Source: Phycisphaerales bacterium
Lineage (GTDB): Bacteria > Planctomycetota > Phycisphaerae > Phycisphaerales > UBA1924
Direction: 5' to 3'
Assembly: GCA_029260345.1 (NCBI GenBank)
Contig: JAJDDK010000005.1
Location: 1-64,000, forward strand
Length of the DNA stretch: 64,000 nt
Shown here: positions 23,438-32,177 of the stretch, piece by piece
How positions within the stretch are numbered: position 1 is the stretch's first letter
Layout: each line of letters starts with the position of its first letter
Program-made: the position numbers and the translations under genes
The notes under the pieces: model-generated
Seen by the model: the letters and a program-made list of their open reading frames with translations, nothing else
Databases searched by the model: none
Told to the model about the DNA's origin: nothing

Positions 23438-24685
23438 ATGAGCACGATCGAAACACGACGCCTGAATTGCGGGATGGATCTGCTGGTCGAACGCATGGAC
23501 GGCGTGCGCTCGGCGGGGCTGTCGTGGCTGGTCGCGGGTGGATCCGCTCGGGAGCCGCAATCGAAGGAAGGCCTCGGGGCGATGTGGTCCGAGTTGTTAT
23601 TTCGAGGCGCCGGCTCGCGTGACGCCCGGGCCCACGCTGACGCGATGGACCGACTGGGGGCTTCGCGGGACGCCAATGTCCAGACCTTCTTCATGAAGAT
23701 CGGCGGCGTGATGCTGGGAGAGCGCGTCGTGGACGCCCTGCCGCTCTTCACTGACATGGTGCTTGCGCCGGCGATGGATGAGGCTTCAATCGAACCCGTC
23801 CGCGATTTGTGCGTGCAATCCATCGAAGCCCTGGCCGATGATCCCCATGAACGCGTGATGCTGTTGGCGCGGCAGATGCACGCACCGGAGCCGATCAATC
23901 GATCAGGCATGGGTCGCATTGAGACACTCGAAGCGCTAACGCGAGAAGACCTTCAGACGGAATGGCGACAGTCAGCGCTGCCGGACGGCTCGGCCATCGG
24001 CGTCGCGGGCGATGTGGATGTGAACGCCATCGAAGCGAAATTGAATGATTTGCTTTCCGGATGGAGCGGCGCCGCGAACGAAGTCGCATGGGGCGAACCG
24101 AAGTCCCGCGGCTATCACCACGAAGACGACGACACCAGTCAAGTCCACATCGCGGTGGCGCACGATGCCCCGAAGGAATCGGATTCTGATGCTCTGCTGG
24201 AGCGCGTCGTGATCGCCGCTCTTTCCGGCGGCATGAGCGGGCGACTCTTCACCGAAGTGCGGGAAAAGCGCGGGCTCGTGTATTCCGTGAATGCGAGCTA
24301 CGGCGCGAGCCGCGATTTCGGCCGCGTCGCGGCGTACGCCGGCACCACGCCGGAACGAGCCCAGGAAACGCTCGAAGTGCTCATTGCGGAATTGCGCCGC
24401 CTCACCGCGACGGGCGACGGCGGCGTCACGCAGAGCGAATTTGACCGAGCGATCGTCGGCATGAAATCGAAACTGGTGATGAGTGGTGAATCCACCAGCG
24501 CCCGCGCTTCATCGCTGACGACGGACTGGTTCCGCCTTGGGCGAGCCCGCACGCTGGACGAGATCGCCGATGCGATTGATGCGGTCACGCTGACGCAGGT
24601 CAATGATTATGTGGCGCGGCGTGGGCTTGGCGAGATCACCGTCGCGACGGTCGGGCCGGCGGCGTTAACGACATCACTGGATTAA
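23438..24685 (+). CDS. M16 family protein, non-catalytic type (no HxxEH)
   Basis: 415 residues with the M16 two-domain pattern. At the place of the zinc motif the sequence reads EGLGAMWSELLFRGAG, so both zinc His residues are missing. The substrate-binding element is intact: GGMSGRLFTEVREKRGLVYSVNASY. This is the profile of the non-catalytic partner in heterodimeric M16 enzymes. The catalytic-type partner, with HFLEH but without the R..Y element, is at 6144-7382 in the same direction, 16 kb away. GAGGAGCGAGAG upstream of the ATG provides the ribosome binding site. Confidence 0.88.
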   Translation: MSTIETRRLNCGMDLLVERMDGVRSAGLSWLVAGGSAREPQSKEGLGAMWSELLFRGAGSRDARAHADAMDRLGASRDANVQTFFMKIGGVMLGERVVDALPLFTDMVLAPAMDEASIEPVRDLCVQSIEALADDPHERVMLLARQMHAPEPINRSGMGRIETLEALTREDLQTEWRQSALPDGSAIGVAGDVDVNAIEAKLNDLLSGWSGAANEVAWGEPKSRGYHHEDDDTSQVHIAVAHDAPKESDSDALLERVVIAALSGGMSGRLFTEVREKRGLVYSVNASYGASRDFGRVAAYAGTTPERAQETLEVLIAELRRLTATGDGGVTQSEFDRAIVGMKSKLVMSGESTSARASSLTTDWFRLGRARTLDEIADAIDAVTLTQVNDYVARRGLGEITVATVGPAALTTSLD

Positions 24686-24699
24686 AGCGAAAGCGGCGA

Positions 24700-26031
24700 T
24701 CAGAAAGACCAGCCGGACAGCAGGATCGCAAGGTCCGCGCCGTTGACGATGCCGTCGCCATTGAGATCCGCGCCGAGCGGCCCGCCGTCTGTGCCCCACG
24801 TGGACAAGAGGATGGCCAGGTCAACCGAATCCACCAGGCCGTTGGAGTTCAGGTCGAGCGGGTTGCGCGTGAGGTTCAGCAGCACAGCGACGGAGTCCGC
24901 CGCGAGCGTCGCGACGACCAGATCGGCGCTGCCGTCGCGATTGAAATCGCTGGTCGCGATGGCGCGGGCCGAAGCGCCGGCGGCGTAGTACCGAGGCCGC
25001 GCAAACGTTCCGTCGTTGTTGTTCAGGTGCACTCCGATGTTGCCGGAGCTTTCGTTCGAAACGACGAGATCGAGATCGGTGTCAAAGTCGAGATCGACGA
25101 GGCACACATCCCACGGGCCGACGCCGGCGCCGGCGTCTTGATCAGAAATAAGGCGTTTCGGCGGGTTGAAGCCGCCAGCGCCATTTCCGTGCAGCATATG
25201 AACGGAGCCGACGCCATCCGTCGTTGCACCGGCAACAACCACATCGGGCCAGCCGTCCAGATTGATGTCGCCAATCGCGAACGAGCGCGGCCGATCGCCC
25301 GATGGGTATGCAATTGGCGTTTCAAGCAGTCCGGCGCCCTGATTCAGCAGCACCGAAATGGTCGCGCTGCTGAATCCCGCCGCGACGACATCCACGTTCC
25401 CGTCCCGGTCGATGTCGGCGACTTTGGCAAAGACGAAGGATGATCCGGCGGGCACATACTCCGGCGCCGAGAATCCACCCTCACCATCTCCGTTCATCAC
25501 CGCGACGCCGTTAAAGACGCCGACGACCAGGTCGAGGTGCGTATCCCGATCAAGGTCCACCAGTTCGACGGACTTCGGTGACGAACCGACGATGTGCAAG
25601 CCGTTGAGCGTGAACATGCCCACGCCGTTGTTGTTGAGGACGACCACGCCATCGCTCTTGGCGCCGGCGGGGTTGGTGGTCACCACGAGGTCAAGGTCGT
25701 TGTCACCGTCGACATCGCCGATGGCGATTCCGTCCGGGAACGCGCCGACGCTCAATTCGCTGGCGGCCATGAATTGGCCGTCGCCAACTCCAAACCGGAT
25801 GGAGACCGCGCCTTGTTGCGTGTTGGTGACCGCGAGGTCGACGATGCCATCGCCATTCAAATCGCCAACGGCCAGCGAGATGGGCGCATCACCGACTGCA
25901 ACTGAAGTGGCGGATTCAAATCCGACAAACGGCGCCATCGCCGCCGCGTGCGGAGCGATGACCACGAGCGCGCCAACTCCGAAGAGTCGTGCGCAGGTGA
26001 CTGTCACCGGGGTTCGTCGGGAGGTCGTCAT
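24700..26031 (-). CDS. Secreted FG-GAP/VCBS beta-propeller with C-terminal dockerin-like domain
   Basis: 443 residues. A signal peptide (TCARLFGVGALVVIAPHAAA) is followed by about seven repeats of the form IAIGDVDGDNDLDLVVTTN, typical of FG-GAP/VCBS propellers with calcium-binding Asp loops (residues 40-385). The last 55 residues contain two EF-hand-like loops (DLNSNGLVDSVDLAILLSTW, DLNGDGIVNGADLAILLSGW). The same ending is found in the protein at 56286-58454. This C-terminal module is common on exported proteins of Phycisphaerae and probably serves in anchoring or calcium binding; that is inference. It converges with the M16 gene. Confidence 0.85.
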   Translation of the reverse strand: MTTSRRTPVTVTCARLFGVGALVVIAPHAAAMAPFVGFESATSVAVGDAPISLAVGDLNGDGIVDLAVTNTQQGAVSIRFGVGDGQFMAASELSVGAFPDGIAIGDVDGDNDLDLVVTTNPAGAKSDGVVVLNNNGVGMFTLNGLHIVGSSPKSVELVDLDRDTHLDLVVGVFNGVAVMNGDGEGGFSAPEYVPAGSSFVFAKVADIDRDGNVDVVAAGFSSATISVLLNQGAGLLETPIAYPSGDRPRSFAIGDINLDGWPDVVVAGATTDGVGSVHMLHGNGAGGFNPPKRLISDQDAGAGVGPWDVCLVDLDFDTDLDLVVSNESSGNIGVHLNNNDGTFARPRYYAAGASARAIATSDFNRDGSADLVVATLAADSVAVLLNLTRNPLDLNSNGLVDSVDLAILLSTWGTDGGPLGADLNGDGIVNGADLAILLSGWSF

Positions 26032-26350
26032 AAGGCGGGGCTCCTCTCTCTCCCGGACGCCATTGAGGAACTAGTCAATGACGCCGCCGACGGGACCTCC
26101 ATCACGCCGACCCTCGTATTGTCGCATGGGTTTCGAATCAATCAAGCCCGAAAACCTCGAACGGCCCTCACAAGGTGTGAACGAGGCCGCATGCACTGAA
26201 GCGTACGTTTCGACGGTGGCGGGAGTTGCGCGGGGACAGGTCAGGCATGAAGATGACGCCAAACTGTCGTGATCGTGCGGGTTGGGTGCTTTGGACCCGC
26301 TGACCGGCGCCAACGGCGATTCTCGACCCTCCCACTACAATCGCCGTCCC
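26032..26350. other. Intergenic region between propeller gene and metG
   Basis: This 319-base divergent gap must hold the promoters of both genes. I see no repeat-family copy, no convincing hairpin and no supported small gene. It is one of the few gaps of this size in the window free of the palindromic repeats. Confidence 0.4.
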
Positions 26351-27955
26351 ATGACCCGGACCGACCGCTATTACGTGACCACGCCGATCTACTACGTCAA
26401 CGATCGGCCCCATATCGGGCATTGCTACACGACGCTCCTCGCGGACGTCGCGGCTCGATTCATGCGCCTGTCCGGGCGCGAGACTTTCTTCTTGACCGGC
26501 ACCGACGAACACGCGGAAAAAGTCGTCGCGGCCGCTGCTGAGCGCGGCATCACGCCGATCGCCTGGGCGGACCGCAACGCGCACGCTTTTCAGGAAGCGT
26601 TCGCTGAACTCAATTTCAGCAACGACGACTTCATCCGAACCACCGAAGACCGGCACAAGGACAAAGTCGATGCGTACATCCGCGCACTGAAGGAAACCGG
26701 CGACATCTTCCTCGGCGACTACGAAGGCTGGTGGGACGGCTCGCAGGAGGAATACGTCACCGAGACCACCGCCCGCGAGCATGATTTCAAAAGCCCGGTG
26801 ACCGGACGCCCGCTGGTGAAGCGCACCGAGCGGAATTATTTCTTCCGCCTCAGCAAATACGCGGATCGTTTGCTGGCCCACATTGAAGCGAACCCGCATT
26901 TCATCGCGCCCGAAGCGCGGCGAAACGAAGTGGTGGGACGCATTAAGACCGGTTTGCAGGATGTGCCCGTCTCTCGCGCTGTGGACCCGAACGATGAAGC
27001 CGCGTCATGGGGCATTCTGATGCCCGATGACCCGGGGCACCGGGTGTATGTCTGGATTGATGCGCTCTTTAATTATCTGAGCGCGGTGGATACGGACGAC
27101 CGCCGCGCGTACTGGCCGGCTGATGCGCACGTCATCGGCAAGGACATTCTGTGGTTCCACGCGGTGATCTGGCCGTGCATGCTTATGGCGATGGACAAAG
27201 CGCTGCCCGGTTGCGTGTACGCGCATTCGTACTGGATCCGCGAAGGCCGCAAGATGTCGAAGAGTTTGGGCAACTTCCTCGACATGCCCACACTCCGCGG
27301 CTACTGCAACGAGTTCGGCGTGGACGCCGTCCGCTGGTATCTGGCCACGCAAGGTCCGATGGGCGCGACGGATGCGGATTTTGCCCACGGCCGTTTCGTT
27401 GAGATGTACAACGCGGACCTGGCCAACAGTGTGGGCAACGCGATGAGCCGCGTGAGCAACATGATCGCGAAGTATTTCGATGGCGCGCTGCCGGATGCGA
27501 AGGGCGTCACGGAATACGCCGGTCATGATTGGCCGGCCATCACGAACGCCGCTGTTGAAAGCGCAATCGCCAAGATGAATCGTTTGGACATCCCCGGCGC
27601 CATGCAGGATGGCCTGAGCATCGTGCGCCGCGTCGATGGCTATGTCCATGCAACCGAACCTTTCAAACTTGCCAAAGATGAATCTCGCATGGGCGACGTC
27701 GCGGCGATCCTCTACCACTGCGCCGAGGCGCTGCGCATCGCCAGCCTCATCCTCTGGGCCGCCATGCCCGAGCGCATGGAGGAAGCATGGAAGCGATTCG
27801 GAACGCCGGTCGTGGTTGGTGAAACGCCGCTGAAGGAACTCGCGCAGTGGGGCCGCCTCACGCCCGGCACGCCAATCGAAAAGGGCGAAGCGCTCTTCCC
27901 CCGCGCCGACGCTGAAGCGCCCGAGCCAACGCCCGTCGGGGACCCTGCGGGATGA
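26351..27955 (+). CDS. metG: Methionyl-tRNA synthetase
   Basis: 534 residues from the ATG at 26351. The HIGH motif is at residues 21-24 (TPIYYVNDRPHIGH) and KMSKS at 301-305 (REGRKMSKSLGNF). The insert between the catalytic halves (YEGWWDGSQEEYVTE..) lacks the CxxC zinc knuckles, as in the knuckle-less MetRS type. The C-terminal EMAP-like tRNA-binding domain is absent; the protein ends in a short acidic Pro-rich tail. It loads Met on tRNA in the cytoplasm. The stop overlaps the start of the next gene (ATGA), so the two are coupled. Confidence 0.95.
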   Translation: MTRTDRYYVTTPIYYVNDRPHIGHCYTTLLADVAARFMRLSGRETFFLTGTDEHAEKVVAAAAERGITPIAWADRNAHAFQEAFAELNFSNDDFIRTTEDRHKDKVDAYIRALKETGDIFLGDYEGWWDGSQEEYVTETTAREHDFKSPVTGRPLVKRTERNYFFRLSKYADRLLAHIEANPHFIAPEARRNEVVGRIKTGLQDVPVSRAVDPNDEAASWGILMPDDPGHRVYVWIDALFNYLSAVDTDDRRAYWPADAHVIGKDILWFHAVIWPCMLMAMDKALPGCVYAHSYWIREGRKMSKSLGNFLDMPTLRGYCNEFGVDAVRWYLATQGPMGATDADFAHGRFVEMYNADLANSVGNAMSRVSNMIAKYFDGALPDAKGVTEYAGHDWPAITNAAVESAIAKMNRLDIPGAMQDGLSIVRRVDGYVHATEPFKLAKDESRMGDVAAILYHCAEALRIASLILWAAMPERMEEAWKRFGTPVVVGETPLKELAQWGRLTPGTPIEKGEALFPRADAEAPEPTPVGDPAG

Positions 27956-28506
27956 TCCGCCTGCGCCGATTTGCAAGCCGATTGCAGGCGGAGCACGCGG
28001 CAATGTTTCTGCGCCGGCATGACATCGGCGCCGTTGTCGTTGGCGATTTCAATCAGGTCGTCATTGGCCGCCGCGCGCCGAAGATGCTGCAGGTCGAACT
28101 GATGCTGCTCGATCACGCTCAACTCGATGAAGCGGAAGCGCTCCTCATCGAGTTCGAGACCCAACCCATCGAACTCGACCCCGACTGGGAGCAGGAATCC
28201 CAACCCGAACTCGCCGGACTCGATCTTTCGGAGCTTGATCTCTCCTGCGACCAGTGCGGCGCCGACCTCGCGGCAATGCCCAGCGCCGGCGCCTGCCCGG
28301 CGTGCGAACGCGAATACGATCTCACCGAACTGATCGTGTCGAGACACGGACCTGAAGCGCTGGAGTCGCTGTACGAAGGAGCGCAGACTCCAAACCTGAC
28401 AAAGCGCGACCGCTGCCGCGAGTGCGGCGGAGACATCACCAACCTGCCGACACGCGATCGATGCCCAAAGTGCGGGCGGCTGTTTGATAAGGATGTGGAG
28501 AGGTAG
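27952..28506 (+). CDS. DUF2007-like protein with two zinc ribbons
   Basis: 184 residues, cytoplasmic. Residues 1-65 (RLQAEHAAMFLRRHDIGAVVVGD..VVIGRRAPKMLQVELMLLD) match the DUF2007 'putative prokaryotic signal transducing' fold. An acidic linker is followed by two zinc-ribbon-like Cys sets: CDQCGADLAAMPSAGACPAC and CRECGGDITNLPTRDRCPKCG. The second follows the CxxCGxD(L/I)..(D/S)RCP.CG pattern that recurs on membrane proteins at 48559-52077. It is translationally coupled to metG; the function is unknown. Confidence 0.75.
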   Translation: MIRLRRFASRLQAEHAAMFLRRHDIGAVVVGDFNQVVIGRRAPKMLQVELMLLDHAQLDEAEALLIEFETQPIELDPDWEQESQPELAGLDLSELDLSCDQCGADLAAMPSAGACPACEREYDLTELIVSRHGPEALESLYEGAQTPNLTKRDRCRECGGDITNLPTRDRCPKCGRLFDKDVER

Positions 28507-28508
28507 GG

Positions 28509-28582
28509 GTTGAGGGATCGAGGGATCAAGGGATCGAGGCAACAAGGGATCTAGGCAACAAGGGATCTAGGCAACGAGGGGT
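28509..28582. repeat. Short tandem repeat array (GAGGGATC / AAGGGATCTAGGCAAC units)
   Basis: Units of GAGGGATC and then AAGGGATCTAGGCAAC repeat imperfectly right after the stop of the DUF2007-like gene. A similar array of GAGGGATC and GAGGGAGC units lies at 33483-33541, also directly after a stop codon. A further inverted repeat CATGCCCGCGGAGACGTGGGCATG follows at about 28700-28723. Confidence 0.8.
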
Positions 28583-28760
28583 TGAATTTGGGTTGTGTCG
28601 ATGGAGTGAAGCGAACGACGCCTGATATGAACAGCGCGATGATCAGGATGCGGGCGTTGCAAGTTGATTGGTGCACGTCATTTCAAAGTCGATGCTGAAC
28701 CATGCCCGCGGAGACGTGGGCATGCCACCCGGCGCGTGTGAATGAGAATGAGGGCGCAAG

Positions 28761-29402
28761 ATGACGAATGAAGGCGACATGCAGGGCGAGCCGGTGCGGG
28801 ACCAGGTGGCGATCGCGCGCTCGATGCTGCGCGATGGGCATCGCGGCACGCTGCAGTTTGATGAGCATTTCGTACCGATCAAATATGTGATTGATCCGGA
28901 GAGCGGGCGGCTGGCGGCGCCGGTGATGGTCGCGATGTTGTCGGCGGCGGAGACGATTTTGTTTGTGCCGGAAGAAGCGGAAGACTCGCTTCAGATGCTC
29001 GTTTCGCTTGAGCAGATCGACGAAAACGATGCGCTGGCGGACCGATGGCGTATTTTTCACGGTGAGCCGGAAGACGTGCGCTGGGCGGTGATTTGGATTG
29101 ATATGGCGAAGCTTGAGCGCGTGGTGATTGATGGCGATGCGCTGATGACACCGAATCCGCTGCAAGAGGCGGAGCCGCGGCTCTGCAATCTGCTCAATGA
29201 TGATGTCGATGCGTTGCGAAAAATGACGGAAGTTCACGGCGGCATGGAGATTGAATCGCCGAAGTGCGTTGGAGTGGATGCGGAAGGCTTCGACGTGCGC
29301 GCCAAGTTTGACGCGGTGCGCGTGTGGTTTGACACAATCGCCGAGAGCGAAGATGAGGCGCGCGAGTTGATTGAGCAGATGTTGGTTGAGGCGAAGGGGT
29401 GA
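28761..29402 (+). CDS. PNPOx-like flavin split-barrel protein with DUF2470-like end (HugZ-like)
   Basis: 213 residues. The N-terminal half (AIARSMLRDGHRGTLQFDEH, APVMVAMLSAAETILFVPEE) follows the pyridoxamine-oxidase/HugZ split-barrel pattern. The C-terminal part (NLLNDDVDALRKMTEV then GVDAEGFDVRAKFDAVRVWF) matches DUF2470-type domains in proteins such as HugZ that bind or break down heme. The usual heme ligand His in the DUF2470 helix (NxDH) is not seen: the helix reads NDDVDAL. So a heme role is uncertain. The stop overlaps the GTG of the amidohydrolase gene. Confidence 0.65.
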   Translation: MTNEGDMQGEPVRDQVAIARSMLRDGHRGTLQFDEHFVPIKYVIDPESGRLAAPVMVAMLSAAETILFVPEEAEDSLQMLVSLEQIDENDALADRWRIFHGEPEDVRWAVIWIDMAKLERVVIDGDALMTPNPLQEAEPRLCNLLNDDVDALRKMTEVHGGMEIESPKCVGVDAEGFDVRAKFDAVRVWFDTIAESEDEARELIEQMLVEAKG

Positions 29403-30985
29403 GCGGCGATCGTGACAGCTTTCCCCCCTCTCCCCCCGGGAAAGGGGCCGCGGGTGAGGGACTCCGGCGCTTTACACAACTTCGCGAAGCGCACGTGCAT
29501 CTGGCGGAGTTTGGGGCGGAGCTTTCGGCGCTCGATGTTTCGAATTGCGCAAGCAAAGCGGAGTGCCTGGAGCGCATCGCGGTGGAAGCGCAACGGCACA
29601 GCTCGGAGAACTGTGCCACCTCTTGGATCATCGCCGTGCGGGCGCGGCCGGAAGGCTGGCGCGAACGCGCGTGGCCGACGGCCAAAGAATTGCACGACGC
29701 GGCGGGCGGTCGCCCGTGCATCGTGAAGTCATTTGATTTTCATTCGCTTGCGGCGAGTAATGCGGCGCTGCAAGCTGCGGGATTCCTCCCTCCCCCGCCC
29801 CGCGGGGGAGGGCCGGGGAGGGGGTCCGAAGTAAAATTTACAAGTGGACATTCGAGCGATCACAGCGCCACGAGCATTGAAGAAGGAAGTGGTTCAGTAG
29901 CCCTCCCCCTGCCCCCTCCCACGAGGCGGGAGGGGAGGCGATCTGATCCGAACCGCGCCCGTGAGGAAGCGGTTTCCGTGCAAGGCGACGCCTCCGCGGC
30001 AGACGGGCGAGACGCCCGTCCCACCGAATTTGTTGCAGATCAAATCGAACTCGACACACACGGCCACCTCACCGGCCTCCTTCTCGAAGCCATGGCCCAG
30101 CGCGTGCTGGACGCCGCGCCGAAGTTGACGTTTGCGCAGAAGAAGGAGCATGTGCGCCTCGCGTGCGCGGACCTCGCCCGTCGCGGCTTCATCGAAGCCC
30201 ACGACATGCTCTCGCGCCCATGGCTGACGCTGGCGCTAACTGAACTCGACGAAGCCGGCGAACTGCCGCTGCGGATCGTGCTGCACCCGGTGGTCGAAGA
30301 CTCCGATGAAATCGTGCGTCTGCGCGAATCATTCGAGCGCGGCTCAATCCGCCTCGGCGGCTTGAAAGTCTTCACCGACGGCACGCTCAACAGCCGCACG
30401 GCGTGGATGCTGGAGCCATTCACCGAGCCGCGCCCGGATTCCCCGTGCGGGCGCAAGATGATGACGGACGAGGCGTTTATCGCGGCAATTAAGCAGGCGC
30501 ACGCCGCGGGTTTGCCAGTTGTCGCGCACGCGATCGGCGATGCGGCCGTCCGTTGGTGCCTTGATCTAATCGAAGCGCACGGCGACCGCTCGCTCCCCCA
30601 CCGCATCGAGCATTGTGAGTTTGTTGATGAGGCGGATGTGCCGCGCTTTGCGAAGCTTGGTGTAATCGCCAGCGTGCAGCCATGCCACCTGCTGCCAGAT
30701 ATTGAGGCGCTGCATCGGCTGACGCCGCACCGGCTGAATCGTGTCCTGCCGCTGCGTGAGCTTGTGGATGCGTGCCAAGCCGCGGGTCGCGACGCAGCGG
30801 AGCTGATCTGGTTCGGCTCGGATGCGCCGGTCGTCGATCCGAATCCCGAGGACAATGTGCAGGCGGCGGTGTTTCGGCGGCGAGCTGGGATGAGTGAAGA
30901 TCAAGCGATTGCGCCGGAGCAGGCGATTTCGCGCGAGGAGGCGATGCGGCTCATGATCAGTACGAAAGCGAGCATTCGTTTATGA
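29399..30985 (+). CDS. YtcJ-type amidohydrolase, N-terminally unusual and carrying several repeat insertions
   Basis: 528 residues. Metal-site blocks are visible: REAHVHLAEFG (HxH), GGLKVFTDGTLNSRTA with probable carbamylated-Lys region, VVAHAIGDAAVRW, HRIEHCEF and WFGSDAPVVDPNPE. The usual 60-residue N-terminal beta domain is missing; the gene starts with family F repeat (PPSPPGKGAAGEG) leading directly into the HxH block. Other in-frame insertions encode QRHSSENCATSW (family G), PPPPRGGGPGRGS...PPPTRREGRRSD (family F), DPNRAREEAVS (family E) and ADGRDARPTEF (family A), about 90 residues in total. Function may be kept, since motifs after the insertions are intact, but the missing start makes a decaying gene possible. 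Confidence 0.75.
   Translation: MSGDRDSFPPSPPGKGAAGEGLRRFTQLREAHVHLAEFGAELSALDVSNCASKAECLERIAVEAQRHSSENCATSWIIAVRARPEGWRERAWPTAKELHDAAGGRPCIVKSFDFHSLAASNAALQAAGFLPPPPRGGGPGRGSEVKFTSGHSSDHSATSIEEGSGSVALPLPPPTRREGRRSDPNRAREEAVSVQGDASAADGRDARPTEFVADQIELDTHGHLTGLLLEAMAQRVLDAAPKLTFAQKKEHVRLACADLARRGFIEAHDMLSRPWLTLALTELDEAGELPLRIVLHPVVEDSDEIVRLRESFERGSIRLGGLKVFTDGTLNSRTAWMLEPFTEPRPDSPCGRKMMTDEAFIAAIKQAHAAGLPVVAHAIGDAAVRWCLDLIEAHGDRSLPHRIEHCEFVDEADVPRFAKLGVIASVQPCHLLPDIEALHRLTPHRLNRVLPLRELVDACQAAGRDAAELIWFGSDAPVVDPNPEDNVQAAVFRRRAGMSEDQAIAPEQAISREEAMRLMISTKASIRL
29412..29460. repeat. Family F repeat at the 5' end of the amidohydrolase gene
   Basis: CCCCTCTCCCCCCGGGAAAGGGG followed by GCGGGTGAGGGACTCC. 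It replaces the region where the first beta-strands of the family would be encoded. Confidence 0.8.
29593..29622. repeat. Family G repeat in frame inside the amidohydrolase gene
   Basis: GGCACAGCTCGGAGAACTGTGCCACC has inverted arms GGCACAG and CTGTGCC. It is translated as RHSSENCAT. Other copies are at 16068-16091 and 36566-36590. Confidence 0.85.
29785..30030. repeat. Composite repeat array (families F, E, A) in frame inside the amidohydrolase gene
   Basis: Family F (CCTCCCCCGCCCCGCGGGGGAGG), the standard spacer with ACAGCGCCACGAGCATTGAAGAAGG, family F again (CCCTCCCACGAGGCGGGAGGGGAGG), family E (GAACCGCGCCCGTGAGGAAG) and family A (AGACGGGCGAGACGCCCGTC) follow one another without a stop codon in the gene's frame. 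Confidence 0.88.
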
Positions 30986-31953
30986 CCAAAGTCGTTGTCA
31001 CACGCGCCATTCCGGGGAAACTGTCCATCAACGGCGCCGAGATCGTTGTCGGTCGCGAAGCCGGCTACCAGAAGCCCGGCGAACTCGTTGCCTTCATCAA
31101 GCAGCACGCGCCGATGCATGGGCTCGTCTCCATGGTGCATGATCCGATCGATGAGGCGGCGCTGGACGCCGCGGGTGATTCGCTCAAGGTCGTGTGCAAC
31201 TTCGCCGTGGGCTACAACAACATTGATGTCGCCGCCTGCGCGAAGCGCGGCGTGACCGTTTGCAACACGCCCCACGCCGTCACGGAAGGCACGGCGGATA
31301 TCGCGTGGGCGCTCTTACTCGCCGCGGCGAGGCGCGTGGGTGAAGGCGAACGCTTCGTGCGCAAGGGCGCGTTCAGCGAGCACGGCGTGATGGGCATGAG
31401 CGAGATGCTGGGCGTGGACATCGCCGGGCGCACGCTGCTCATCGTCGGCGCGGGGCGCATCGGCTACGCGACGGCGCTGCGGTCCATCGGCTGGGGGATG
31501 CGCGTGCTGTATGTCGCGCGGTCGCGGCACTACGACTTTGAATTCGCGCCGCTCAATGCTGAGCGCGTCTCGCTGGAGGACGGGCTGAAGCAGGCTGACT
31601 TTGTGAGTCTGCACACGCCGCTGACGCCGGCGACGAAGCACTTGATCAATGCGGAGAATCTCAAGCTGCTCAAACCAACGGCGGTGCTGGTGAACACGGC
31701 GCGGGGGCCGGTGGTGGATGAGAAAGCCTTGGCGGCGGCGCTGAAGGCGGGCAAGCTGTTCGCGGCGGGGATTGATGTCTACGAAAACGAGCCTCAGGTG
31801 ACGGCGGAATTGTTGGAATTGGAGAATGTGGTGCTGACGCCGCACATCGGGTCGGGCGGGCGGCGGTATCGTGAGATGATGACGGAGATCGTGTCGGCGA
31901 ATGTGTCGGCGGTTTTGTTTGGGGGGGAGCCGGTGAGCGTGGTGACGGGGTGA
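30982..31953 (+). CDS. D-2-hydroxyacid dehydrogenase (glyoxylate/hydroxypyruvate reductase type)
   Basis: 323 residues. NAD(P)-binding GRTLLIVGAGRIGYATA, substrate-binding VGYNNIDVAACAKRGVTVCNTP, catalytic Arg in NTARGPVVDEKALA, Glu in NEP and His in LTPHIGSG are all present. The length and spacing match the glyoxylate reductase branch; substrates such as glyoxylate or hydroxypyruvate are likely but not proven. The ATG overlaps the amidohydrolase stop, so the two are coupled. A family D inverted repeat lies directly downstream. Confidence 0.9.
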   Translation: MTKVVVTRAIPGKLSINGAEIVVGREAGYQKPGELVAFIKQHAPMHGLVSMVHDPIDEAALDAAGDSLKVVCNFAVGYNNIDVAACAKRGVTVCNTPHAVTEGTADIAWALLLAAARRVGEGERFVRKGAFSEHGVMGMSEMLGVDIAGRTLLIVGAGRIGYATALRSIGWGMRVLYVARSRHYDFEFAPLNAERVSLEDGLKQADFVSLHTPLTPATKHLINAENLKLLKPTAVLVNTARGPVVDEKALAAALKAGKLFAAGIDVYENEPQVTAELLELENVVLTPHIGSGGRRYREMMTEIVSANVSAVLFGGEPVSVVTG

Positions 31954-31963
31954 GAAAAGGATT

Positions 31964-32140
31964 GAACCGCAGAGGCGCAGAGAACGCAGAGGTTGGAATT
32001 GGTGTGGGAAGGGAGAGCTGGAATCTTGGAACAGCGACCGAGTCCGAAGCCGTCAAGTTCTGATTCCCACTCTGCGTTCTCTGCGCCTCTGTGGTAAAGA
32101 TCATCATCCAACAGACAGGGAGACGCCCGTCCCACCGCCA
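31964..32140. repeat. Family D inverted repeat followed by family A unit
   Basis: Arms ACCGCAGAGGCGCAGAGAAC (from 31967) and GTTCTCTGCGCCTCTGTGGT (ending 32095) bracket about 90 bases of unrelated centre. A family A unit (AGGGAGACGCCCGTCCCACC) follows at 32117-32137. Confidence 0.85.
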
Positions 32141-32177
32141 AAGACTTGAGCGGCGACGATTTCGAGAATGGATGCAC

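Noticed and set aside
22660-23919. 420-codon version of the pseudopilin-like gene
   Set aside because: The first 190 or so codons are antisense to the M16 gene at 23438; the membrane segment starts at the ATG at 23247.
26168-26899. 243-codon minus-strand frame at the start of metG
   Set aside because: It lies opposite the metG HIGH region, has no domain pattern and contains the antisense of conserved MetRS blocks.
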